From contig JARKIF010000004.1 of the NCBI GenBank assembly GCA_029378245.1, positions 62,001 through 126,000 of the forward strand: DNA of 64,000 nucleotides, read 5' to 3'. A program made the translations under genes and the position numbers. The stretch's first letter is position 1, and each line of letters begins with the position of its first letter. Source of the stretch: Roridomyces roridus (lineage: Eukaryota > Basidiomycota > Agaricomycetes > Agaricales > Mycenaceae). Below the pieces are notes generated by a model. It was not told the origin of the DNA. It saw nothing but the letters and a program-made list of their open reading frames with translations, and searched no databases. This document shows, piece after piece, positions 12,001-21,862 of the stretch.

Positions 12001-14174
12001 TTCTTCAATAATTTGTATTATGAATGATTTGGTTTCTAGGACAGCAATGCATCAACAGACCCAGAAATGAATCAGCATCTGTTTCAATGGGATCTCAATC
12101 CAGTGAGTTCAAGCAGTTGCAGTGCTGCAATCCCTTTGTCTCATTGGGAAACCACAGAACATGACAGAAAATGCAGTGTTTGCTGAATTGAATCTCACAA
12201 TCACTGCCCTGGACCATTTTGGAGAGCAGCTTCCAACCCGTGTCCTTGATGATGCATTCCACTACATGGATCGTCTTATCCGCCTGTTATCAAAGAAGCA
12301 TCCTGTCTTCAACGCATTCTGTCATGATTTTAGCGAAGCAATTTTTGTCCGTGACAAATCTGATATGGAGGCTGTTAAACAGGTTCTCCTGGCAAAGGGA
12401 ATCAGCTGGGAATATGCAAGGCGTGCAATGGCTGATGCAGTGAATCGCAGGGTGCGGCGATACATTCCCCCTCGCCAAATTCTCCTCCGTCGTCTGGAAA
12501 TTTTATTCAAGGCCTATCTTGGTTTCTCGGGAGAAAATCCATTCTTCTCAAAGGATGCTGTTGAGATGATCCGACATCTCACTGATACAGTTCGGCGCGG
12601 ATATCTTTCAGACCCTCCTGGACATTCCCTTTACTACATTATTGGCCGTGATCGAGATGGTCTTACAATTTATCGCACCATCCGGGGAACCAACTCTGTG
12701 GAGGGTGGATTTCATATGGCTGTTCGTCGAGTTTTTGGATCGCTCCGTGCCTCTCCCGAGCTTGCAGAGTGCTTACTTATCAATTGGATCTGTCGCCGAA
12801 ATCAACGGGTAAGTGTGGCATATTTGGTATTCAACCTACATTCTCATTCCCAATAGGTCGGGAGCCAAAATCGCACAGGCAAAAAATTCCAGGGCCACTT
12901 TGATCTCTGGGTTCAAGATGAAATTGTTGAATTTGGAATTGAGGTTGGGTGCAAGCCATCTTTCCCAACACCTAGAGTTCTCTCTACTCGGATTGCCACC
13001 TCAGAGACCATTGGCATTGTTCCTATGTCGACCTCACTTGCCCAGGATCTTGGGATAACCACCCTTCCCCGCATCCCAGTTGCTGGACTGCCTCATCATC
13101 GGGACACACCCACCCACACACTTACTCGACTCTCTACTAAGGCGACAAATGTGTACCGATACCTGCAACTTCGACAATCAGTGCTAACACCAGTTCTCCC
13201 TGTCCATACACGGAAGGAATACATTACATTCAAACAGTACATTGATCGCCCAGCATTCCGACGTAGTGGTGCACTACATGCCCCCAGCGAGCGGCACAAG
13301 GATATCAATTTTGACCTGTTTGCAAAAGCTTGGAATGCACTGGTTGACCTTCAGTCTCCGGAAGTTAATGACTCCAATCTGCGCATTTACTACAAATTGC
13401 CACAGCAACTTGAAGCTCACCACAAGAAGTCAATTGCATGGGACTTGGAGCGTTCAACTCTGGCGGATGGCCAGAACTTTGTCTCCCGGCAGCCCTTCCT
13501 AGACCTCATCAACTCTAGATTCAACAGTGCAACTGGGCTGAATGCAATACCACTCCCAGGACCTGACAGTGACGACCTCGCAGCTGGAGGTTAGTGATTT
13601 GGAATTCTGTGCAAATGTAAATCCTAATTTAATTGTAGGCACCTACGATCCAACATCATTTGACCGTATGGCATCCCTGCCTGCGGAGAACGAGTCAGGC
13701 AATGCTCACTACAATCATGATGACTTTCAATATCCATTGGCAAACCTGCAGATTTCACAACCAGCTGGGGTCCCTGAACCACCGCCGGGTCCATCGGGTA
13801 TCATTGCTAACTTGGACCAGGTGCGAAGCAACATTGGAATAGCCCCCAGTACCTCAGCATTTGTGAACTTGACGCCGGTTGTCAATACACAATCCGGAAC
13901 CAATGAAGCTCGACGCATGTTCTATCAAACAGTGTTGCCAGGTGCTGGAAAGGGAAAGACAGCTGCAGGCAGAAACAAGGCACGTTGTGGGAGTTGCCTG
14001 CATTTTTACTGCCGAAACAGGCATGACTGCAGCGGTAATGGTGGACGCGACCATTGCAGATGTGTCCCGGGAAGACACCCTGCCCTCCCCGAACGGACAC
14101 CTGCCCGGGTCAAGGAAGAGAAAATTGTCAAGTGGCTGGAAGAAAACCCTACTATGATGTGTCGTTTGCCCTAG
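9026..14174 (+). CDS. DUF6729 / WRN-type exonuclease-like multidomain protein
   Basis: A chain of at least ten exons joined by short introns. The N-terminus has an AT-hook-like basic segment (HGGKRSGAGRKPK, from the ATG at 9026). Next comes a zinc-finger-bearing region like fungal DUF6729 (FKCKACGKYLTRNG, then LTNRFLCDSRRK..CGRSF and DPFILGQLPRFTQLAFPAYIT). The middle (about 10.9-11.6 kb) resembles the RNase D/WRN 3'-5' exonuclease fold (HVYFIQLRSKFGIFLFNV, IIKFGQTVRRSLETLADVFQ). The 12.1-12.9 kb part has a transposase-like signature (RGTNSVEGGFHMAVRRVFG then FQGHFDLWVQDE). A Cys-rich tail (CGSCLHFYCRNRHDC) closes the protein. The acidic exonuclease residues appear lost (DxE not seen; Ser where the second motif has Asp), so the fold may be retained without catalysis. 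Family members are typically repeated and transposon-like in Agaricomycetes. Exon limits are approximate. Confidence 0.65.
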
Positions 14175-14944
14175 AGTATGTAGTCCGGGATGTATGTATT
14201 TGTAGCATTCTTCTACAAAGTGAACAGGTATTAAACATCGAACTATGAGAATAGAAATAATGAGAGCTGAAAACCCCGGTACAAGCAGAAGAATGTGCTC
14301 ATATGTCCCAGTACCCTCTTACATCCAGTTCCAGTTGCTCATTATATGCATGCCGGCCTGTGCCTTGTGCTCGCGGGCCAGGGTATCAAAGGGATCAAGG
14401 AAAGATCAAGAGAGTACAGTGTGTGACAGATGATCTCGGAAGCGGAGAGGAATGCCCGATGATGGGCTATCGGGCCCAGAATCCAGCTTGAAAACCAATT
14501 GGCTGGAGCGTGGGTCTATTTGAGGATTTATCTCCGAAAGAACCCGTGCAACGGCGCGTACCCGGCCATCTCGTGTCAAACCCGTTTTGGACCCACGCTT
14601 CAAACGGTGATTACACCCCGCGGACAGCTTGACGGAAATCACATTACGGGAACAACGACATGGTCAGTCAACAAATCTCCCTCTTTTATTCGATTTCTTC
14701 TCTCTTTTTTCTTTCTTTTTCAACTTGATTTCTTTTCCTTCTCCACAGACATACGACATGAGCCATGCATCACGGTCAGCGGTCAGGGAGCACCAATCAT
14801 GCATCACTTACTTGTGCTGTTTCGCCATTGGTGATACATCATTCCCCCATGCACTGGTGGTGGTCATCGATCGAGCGAAGTTGACAGCTTGAGATCGGTG
14901 CTGCGGCTGGCCATGAGTCGGAGCTCGAGGAGATTAACTCGAGG
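14175..14944. other. Intergenic, no supported gene
   Basis: Contains a pyrimidine-rich tract (14685-14750) and repeated 'atgcatca' phrases but no protein-like frame. Confidence 0.5.
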
Positions 14945-15170
14945 ACCCACTTCGGGACCCACCGTAGTCCACCTTGGCTCATCGAATGAGGCGTTGACTG
15001 TGAGATGTTGAAGAATCAAACGCGGCAATGTGACGGCTGATGCAGATGATGTTTTGTCTTCCACTCCCATGTTGCTCATCCGTTTAGGTCACTGAAGAGC
15101 CTACCGACCGTTCGTCTCGTCGAATTGAAGCAAATTTGAACATATCTCTTTGTGTGGCTTTGACAACTCA
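14945..15170. repeat. Duplicated 3' flank of sulfotransferase family (pair with 1385-1645)
   Basis: Matches 1400-1645, including 'cgggacccaccgtagtccacc', 'gagatgttgaag' and 'cactcccatgttgc.catcc'. It lies immediately 3' of copy 3, as its partner lies 3' of the copy at 1.65 kb. Confidence 0.65.
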
Positions 15171-15979
15171 CTAAATACGATTCCACGCACAATACAACCC
15201 GAATGCCACCACCACCACGCAAATGAACAGCCCGCCGGCCGCATTCTGTATTGCTCGACGGATGCCCTTCCTTCTCCCTAGCAGTATCCTCTCTCTCAGC
15301 GCCGCCGCCTCATTGACTCGAGGGAATGCAACATCCGGCACTGGTTTCCCAAGGAATTTGCACAGCGGCTCCCAGCCACTTCCCAGCTCGTACTCCAACA
15401 GCCTCTCCTTCTCTGTGATCCGCCTAATCTCTGCATAGTGTGCCCGGTATGTGTCCCTTGCCACCTCGCGGACTTGCCTTGCCGTTTCTAATACACCAAA
15501 TTGCTTTTCCATCCAATCCCGGAAAAATGTCGCTCGCCTACCTGTCCACAGCGGGTCGAGGAAAGCGACAACGCGTGCCACGGGAACGAAAGTATTGCCC
15601 ATGATAATGCTGAAAGACTTGTACCATGCTTCGACGTCGCGCTCCACCAGGATCACCTTGGCCTCGGGATATGCGTCAATGAGCTCTGGTGCAAACAAGC
15701 TGCACGGCGCATCGGTCACTGCCATACAATGGCCCAATAGCTTGTCGAATTCCGCGCGCCCGAATTTGCCCTTGCCATCGTACTTGGCTGCCAAGGCCTC
15801 CATCCACATATCAAAGTCCTGGACATTCTGAAACGTATGGAGCATGTGGTAGCACTCGTTGTAGCCCAGAATCTCCAATGCTGCTTTCATCGCTGCGAAG
15901 AGGGCAAGTCAGTATTGTGTAATTACTCGCAAGGACTCTGGTCAACTGACAAGCAGTTCCAGTGCGCGGCATGCCCAAT
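15171..15979 (-). pseudogene. 5'-truncated sulfotransferase-like copy 3
   Basis: The whole second exon (15892-15171) is intact, from MKAALEILGYNECYHM to the C-terminal FICVVVVAFGLYCAW anchor, and includes EYELGSGWEPLCKFLG. The intron (15891-15950) and the last ~29 bp of exon 1 (GMPRTGTA) also remain. Upstream of about 15979 homology to copies 1 and 2 stops abruptly, so the start codon and about 35 N-terminal residues are missing. The new 5' sequence is AT-rich ('ttataatgggctgtgac..cctatataattg') and unrelated to the family. Rescue by an internal Met in GMPRTGT would delete part of the binding loop. Most likely a non-functional copy, though the coding remainder has no stop. Confidence 0.7.
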
Positions 15980-16227
15980 GTCGGAAAAACGTGATCTCGC
16001 TTATAATGGGCTGTGACAATTATGTGATTATCAACCTATATAATTGTTCTATAATTGAGCACTCCAGTTTATAATAGCCTGGGGGCTGATCATAGTTGAT
16101 CATAATCAAAAGGATGCCAAAACGGCTTGGCGGCGTGGCATCGAGACTGCAACAAACAAATCATACAAACATGGCTACTACATGGAAATCTCGACCCAAC
16201 TAACTGTAAACTCGGTCCCTGGCGTCC

Positions 16228-16748
16228 CTAGCGTGACGGGAGCTCAGTCAATGAGCACTGCAGGCCCGGCGATTTGCGAAAAACGGCTCTATACTCGTAG
16301 AGACCGGAGGCCTCCTCCGCTGAGGCGCGGTCTGGATCGAATGGCCAGAACGGTGGGTAGCCTTCAAGTTGACGGTCCGAGAGAGAGGCCCTGGAAAGGA
16401 TTGGAGACGGCAAAGAGGCAACAGTGGTCACTTACCTGATATCTGAGTGCATCTTCACAACGTAGTGACAATATTCCGCCAAGCGTAGGTACGCGCGAAC
16501 CAAGTCGGTATAGTCTTCAGCGGAGCGCATGTTGGATTGAATTAGATGGGCAAAAGCGGCATTCCCAGAGCAGATGAGCTCCTGAGAGGTCGCATTGGTG
16601 ATAAGGGCGAGGTCCTAAAAGTGGCTCAAAATGCTGAAGAAGATGAAAACGGAAAACGCACGTCAGCGGGGTTGCGGTATGGAGGCGGTTCAACGGCTGC
16701 GTCGTTTCCAGTGGTGAGCGGGGGTGTCTGTGTGGCCGCGTCAGACAT
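16228..16748 (-). CDS. Unrecognised three-exon protein (paralogue of 57.4-kb gene)
   Basis: Exons 16748-16662, 16614-16436 and 16390-16228 join in frame to 142 aa with a stop. The N-terminus is a short Pro/Thr/Ala-rich segment. The centre contains NATSQELICSGNAAF, SNMRSAEDYTDLVRAYLR and AEYCHY. The end contains PPFWPFDPDRAS and FRKSPGLQ. The same layout, with NASAQELIHSGNAAY, QEEYTNLVQGYLH and TEYCQY, is encoded at 56.9-57.4 kb, so this is a genuine small family rather than a chance frame. No known domain is recognised and no function is proposed. It lies between truncated sulfotransferase copy 3 and the large KDZ element. Confidence 0.6.
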
Positions 16749-17162
16749 GGTGGTTGTGGTTGGATCAATGGTTTGTTTGTTGACGAGTCACGTCACGCAC
16801 TACCTGAATAGCTCGTCAGTCACAACGTTCACCAGCACACCTCGCCCTCGACGCCATGTCCAAGCTTGCGTGTCCTCCTCCTCCTTTCCTTCACTCCTCC
16901 CCCTTTTTCCTGTCTTTTCTGGCCCGATCCCGAACCAGCAGCCTTCAATGTCATTGAGGCGCTATTCCCTCATCCCTCATCCCTCTCTCGCCATGGAGCG
17001 GCCTACATTCCCCGTCTCTTTTGCCTGTCGTCACCGACGGCGGTCTGCGCCTGCAACTCGTGCGGGTGCAACATTCTTCGGGACAGATTCACCATATGCT
17101 CTCTGGCGCTCTCTACCAGGCGCGACGGACTGACTGCGCGGCATACTCACCCTGTATGCCTG
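16749..17162 (+). other. Flank of the KDZ element; possible short exon only
   Basis: A frame at about 16926-17165 has a cysteine-bearing segment (CACNSCGCNILRD) after a plausible 3' splice site, but no supported start or partner exon was found. It may be the remainder of a gene interrupted by the element that begins at about 17163. Confidence 0.25.
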
Positions 17163-17226
17163 AAATAACGCGTTAAAGCGGGTTGTAACCCACCCCTCGA
17201 ACGCGTTGAAGCTAGGGTTAGCCAAA
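17163..17226 (+). repeat. Left terminal inverted repeat of KDZ element
   Basis: Carries two palindromic cores (AACGCGTT at 17166-17173 and 17200-17207) about 34 bp apart. Orientation and spacing match the reversed right end closely. Confidence 0.75.
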
Positions 17227-17359
17227 CTGCACTTTCCCGGGCTGCTACGGGTAAAACCGGGTTTGCCGCGGCTTATGCGGCATGAAACAGATCACCCTGA
17301 TGTGTTCCGGCATCCAAGGCAACAGTTTAAGCAGTTATTTAGCCGAGATAACCCTCCTG

Positions 17360-17580
17360 CGGCTTAACACGTTGAATTCGAGTTTAACGCGTTACGCCTT
17401 CAACGCGAAAATTGATTACATTTACTCCCGTGACCAGCCAAAAAAGAAAAATGAGGCACCGCATTCAACGCGTTGAGGCGTCAACGCGTTGATTGGAAAG
17501 GTCATGTAAGATACACAAATACGTAATACGTAATACGTGACCGATGCCTCATAACGCATTGAACGCTTCAACGCGTTAAA
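17360..17580. repeat. Left subterminal AACGCGTT palindrome cluster
   Basis: At least six copies or near copies of (T/C)AACGCGTT(A/G)A occur here, including a tight pair around 17464-17490 and one adjoining the transposase stop codon. Such clusters are typical of transposase-binding subterminal repeats. Confidence 0.65.
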
Positions 17581-17582
17581 CC

Positions 17583-20500
17583 TCATTGGTCCAGCACCTC
17601 CTCCTCCTCGGCCAGCACCTCCTCCTCGCTCTCGATGTCCCCGCGGTCTTCATCTTGGTTCCCCTCTGAGTTGCTGCCGTTCCCTTCCTCTACCGCCGCG
17701 CCAGAGAAGCCAAATGGGACTGACAACGTCGGCTTGCGCTTTTCCCCCCGCTGAAGCGGGGCCGCTGTCCGTACTGCCTCGGCACGCACACGAAGGTTCA
17801 GGTACAGATTTGCCTGCTTAGCTGCGTAGGCAACCTTCCCCTCGGCGACCTCGGCGTCAATCACTCCCACCGGCACGGCAGACCCCCGAGCTCTCCACAG
17901 GCGCTCCCGGTACTCGTGGGAGGCGGAAAGGCGGCGCCACTCCTCCTCAAGCATCCGGCGCTCCTCCTTCCACCGGCGCGAGCGAGCCCACGCCTTTGCC
18001 CATTCGATTCGGAGAGCTTAATTCGGAATCAGCGAGCATTCAAAAAGGGACAGGATGACCTACCCTCTTGAAGCTCGGCATTGCCATCAGTCCCCGAACT
18101 CCCTGTCCTGGCCCAAATCCAGGATACCTCCCGGTTCTTCTCTGATGCCCGCACCCCCTCCTCATCACCATCAGACCCCATCTCGACATCCTCCTCCGGT
18201 AGTCCACCCTCCCGACGCAGCTGCTGCTCACGTGCAGCTGCTCGTTGGCGCTTATCTCCCTTTTTGGCAAGAGCTTCGGCGTCCTCCATGCAGCGGATAT
18301 CGGCTTTCCGCAGCCTCGGCCAACCCACCGCCCGCTCATCTCCTCCCGAAAGCGAGAGCCTCGCCTGCCACGCCATTTGGAACTTCTCCGAATGTGATCG
18401 AATCTTGTTCTCGTTCCGAGCAATCAAGGCCCGCGATCGCGTATTCATCGCCTGGTACCGTGAGTGATTTTGCTTGTACACCAGTAGCCGGGACTTGACG
18501 TGGAGCTGATTCCGAAGGCGGACCAGGGCATTGCTGCACTGGCCCTCCCTCAGAGCATTCTCCGTATCAGCGATGCCAGACATGCACCCAGGCGATTGCT
18601 GGAGGTGGCGAGGCAGGGCCGAAGGGAGCATGAGTGGGACATGCTCTGGGAGCTCCTCCGCGGGGACGTCGCGCGCGAGCAGGGATTGAATGGCGGCTGG
18701 CTGGTACGTTGCCTGGAGGGCACGGAATCGGGTAAGACGTCGGTTAAACTTGGAGCGCAGCTGCTTGACGCTCTGCTTTGCGGAGGAGGCAGGGCTGGTC
18801 TTCTTGAGTTCCACCTGCAAGCGAATCTTCCGCCTGCAAATGTCAGTCCAAGGCATCAAAGAAAGGCGGGGTGGGACCTACTGCTGCTCCTCTAAATCTA
18901 GACCCAGGTTAATGAAGGCGCTCGGGCTGACCTCGTGCATGCGTGGCTGCCCGGCCTTCTCTTCCCTCTCCTCCTCCTCTTCCAGCCTCTTCCGTACCTC
19001 CGCCTCCGACAAACCCTTGGCAGTCGACTCATACGGATTGGGCTTGGAACCGTCCGCCTCGTACTCCTCCACCATCCTCTTCCACTCGGGAACGTGCTCC
19101 TGCTGCGCGAAGGTAAACGCATCGAAGGCCTCCTTCTGTACGACCTCCTCTCTCTTTGCTACATCCAAGCGCCGGCGGAGAAGAGCAGCTGGAGGGTTGA
19201 TTCAGCAAAGGCTAGGAAGCAAAGGGAGGTAGGCTTACGAAGCCCGATCGTCTTGAGCCAATTCCAAAAACTCCAGTGGCAATCCAAGGCGTCATGCCTG
19301 GCACCTGGACCGCTCACGCGCGTGCTCGTCGCAATCCCTCCAATGGAAGCCCAAGGGCGCTCGATCCCCTCTCCGTCCGTCTGCCCACTCCCCGGGACAT
19401 AATTCAAGGAATACCGCAGCTGGCAGTCAAGGGTATGCCCGTGAATGTGCATCTTGGGGATCACAAAACGAAACAATTCCAGCAGCATCGCAAGCCGCAT
19501 CAACGGAGGTAACTCCTTCAGCCGGTCCACCACATAGGTTGCCCATTGGCAGACAATGTCGTAGGAGATAATCTTGCGATGGCGAAGGATGGATGCGAAG
19601 ACCCAGTCCGTGTTGGCGTATCTACTCAGAGCTTAGAGACGAAGGCAAGAACACGATGAAAACGGCGCACCTCTCCCCCTTTTGAAGATCTCCCACCCCG
19701 TTGGGCTGCACAAACTCGTGCCGCGCGCAGACACCCATCACGACGCCAGTAGTACTGTAGCCTCTTGAAAACTTTGTATTTGCATAATCGAGAGCAGCAA
19801 GACCGCTGCATGTGCTCATCTGCGCGTTCTGTAAGTTTCTGAATGCATGCAGACGAGGAGACGCACGTACCTCCTTCTGGTCTGTCACCGTGAGCAAGTA
19901 CTTCCGGTATGGCTCGGGCTCCACCAAGTAAGCCCAGCCCGTCCCAAGGCCGGGATCGCGAAGCTCGCTGGAGATCAGACGCCGCTTGAGGCGGAAGCAA
20001 GCGTCCAGCGCGAGTACCATCACATACAAACACCTGAGTGAGACAAGTCAGCGGGTGCCTTCCCTCCAAAGAATAAACTTACTGGTTCTCCGGCGGCGCG
20101 TTCTCAAAACATGCAGGCAAATTCACATTCGGACGAGGACAGACCGGACATAGCAACGCCAGCGCCCCCGGCTTCGTGCCATGTACACCCGACTCGTCGT
20201 GTCCCCGCCCAGCGCGCTTGAGCAGCATGAGATGCCGCCACTGCCTCGCCATCCGCAAAAAAGGCTGGTAGCGGCGGGGAGGCTCGACGCCGGTGTTGTC
20301 GGTCAAACGCTCGAGCACCCGGTAGAAGTCGTAAGCTGTCATTTGTGACTGATGGGAATAGAGCATGAAGCGGTCGAGGGCGGTGAATGTAGCACACGTT
20401 CGAGGGCGCATGTCGGTGGAAGGATACCAGCCGTGCCGTAGAAGCTGCAGGTGGTGGTGGAGCACTTGAGGAACGCGCGAGCCCGCCTGCGCCTGCCGCT

Positions 20501-21360
20501 CGCAGCCACAAAAATCGACAGCCACCTCATGAATGCCGTTGTCATGGAGCACGACAAAAGCACCATGGGCGGCATGAGGAGCAGAGCATCGCGTGTTGGT
20601 ATGCTGACCGAGCTGAACGCGTAACCCGAGGGCTTTCAAGGTATGCCGCTCGAAAAAAAAAATCGTTCCATCGCTGCATGGGCGAGTCAGCACATTGGAC
20701 GGGAGAGAGGAAAGGATCACGCACAGAAATCTTGTGCAGAGGAAGGCAGCGGTGTGCGTCGACGCAGCACTCTGCACAGAGCATTCCTCCACCCACGCAA
20801 TCCTCACAACGAAAAATGGCGGCCTTGGTAAGGTCTCCACACCCGAGACAAGGCTCCTCGTCCGCTTGGCCACACCCATCCCTCCAAAACAGCGCGTCCA
20901 GGTAGGTGTCACGGTGTTCTTGCTGCCACCTGGCCATAGATTCGTCCTAAAAGCCGTTAGCAAGACCAGAGAAAAAGAAAAGAGAAATACTTACTGCAGG
21001 CTTGACAACAGGCGTGTCACCACTCTCCTCCCGCATGTCCCCGTCTTCAATGTCGTAGAGGTCCGCTCCCAGCTCGGCCCGGCCCATGACCGGCGCCGCT
21101 GATCCAGAGGGACGTGGAGGTGACGTCCTCCGAGCGCGTTTCACAGGAGAGGCGGCGGCAACGGGAACGATGGTGCGCACTACGCGGCGCCTGTTTTTCG
21201 ACAATTGTTCCCCGGTGGAGCGCACAGCGACGACATCGTATTCATCTGATTCCGACCCCGATCCCGACCCCGAGTCCGAGTCCGAGTCCACGATGGCGAT
21301 CGTTCTGGAGTCGACGAGGGTTGCTGGCTCCCTGCGTGTTTGCTTGCGAGCTCGAGACAT
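17583..21360 (-). pseudogene. KDZ transposase with CxC2 zinc cluster (probable single frameshift)
   Basis: At least nine exons are traceable. Exon 1 (21360-20995) is a Ser/Asp-rich N-terminus. Exon 2 gives the CxC2 cluster (WRDGCGQADEEPCLGCG, FRCEDCVGGGMLCAECC, then H-x5-PLHKIS). Exon 3 continues LKALGLRVQLGQH and VDFCGCERQ. Then comes the KDZ core: LDACFRLKRR, DPGLGTGWAYLVE, YANTKFSRGYSTTGV, ISYDIVCQW, VIPKMHIHGHTLDCQ, SGQTDGEGIERPWASIGG, DCHWSFWNW. A long coiled-coil and acidic tail ends at 17583. The KDZ core has an RNase H-like fold with acidic catalytic residues, which appear present. Oddity: in CxC2, after the intron, a run of ten T (20662-20653, minus strand) puts the frame out by one; nine would join RWNDFF to ERHTLKAL. 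Either the gene is frameshifted or the homopolymer length is miscalled. Everything else is open. Confidence 0.8.
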
Positions 21361-21862
21361 GCAGGGAGGTGTTGTTTGTTGGGGGAAGCCAAAGTCCAGT
21401 AAGATTCATCGCGTTGAAGGCGGGGCAGGCGGTTTTGACGCGTTAAAAGCAGGATCGCGTTAAAGAGAGGCTGAGGTGACGTAAGCTGGGCAACCACAAC
21501 CACCGAGAAAGACCGAGGCTCGACGATCAGACCAAAAAGCAGCAGTTGGCCAGGGAAAAAAGAGAGTGAGAGAGAGAATCTGTCAAGACAAGTTCTCTGA
21601 GCAGGCCAAGAAAAAAAATCAAGAAACGTTGCAAGACAAGGAAAAAGAACAACAATCGAAGATTAGGGATGACCGCCGGAGTCGAACCGGGGACCTAATG
21701 ACACTGAAGCCAATTAAAAGTTACCACACATATACAGGTCCGTCAACTGACCGGTTCTGGTGAAGGCAGTATGATCTCCTAGCTGTATCCATTTGGCCTC
21801 GGATTAGCACGCGAGCGAGGTCTGGGCCCATCAAAGACCAAACTCTCTATCTTCCATCCACC
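21361..21862. promoter_or_regulatory. Divergent intergenic region between transposase and dioxygenase genes
   Basis: Holds three half-degenerate copies of the element's palindrome (CGCGTTGAAGG, GACGCGTTAAA and CGCGTTAAAG, about 21409-21460) next to the transposase start. A B-box-like tRNA fragment (minus strand, CCCCGGTTCGACTCC at about 21678-21692) also lies here. Likely a shared promoter where the transposase could bind and autoregulate; this is inference. Confidence 0.45.

Noticed and set aside
8600..14900. Terminal inverted repeats around the DUF6729 gene
   Set aside because: Some 'atgcatca' phrases occur on both sides but no matched inverted ends or target duplication could be found by eye.
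21661..21760. Possible intron-containing tRNA (minus strand)
   Set aside because: GGTTCGACTCC and a variable-loop-like segment occur, but no matching acceptor or D arm was found.
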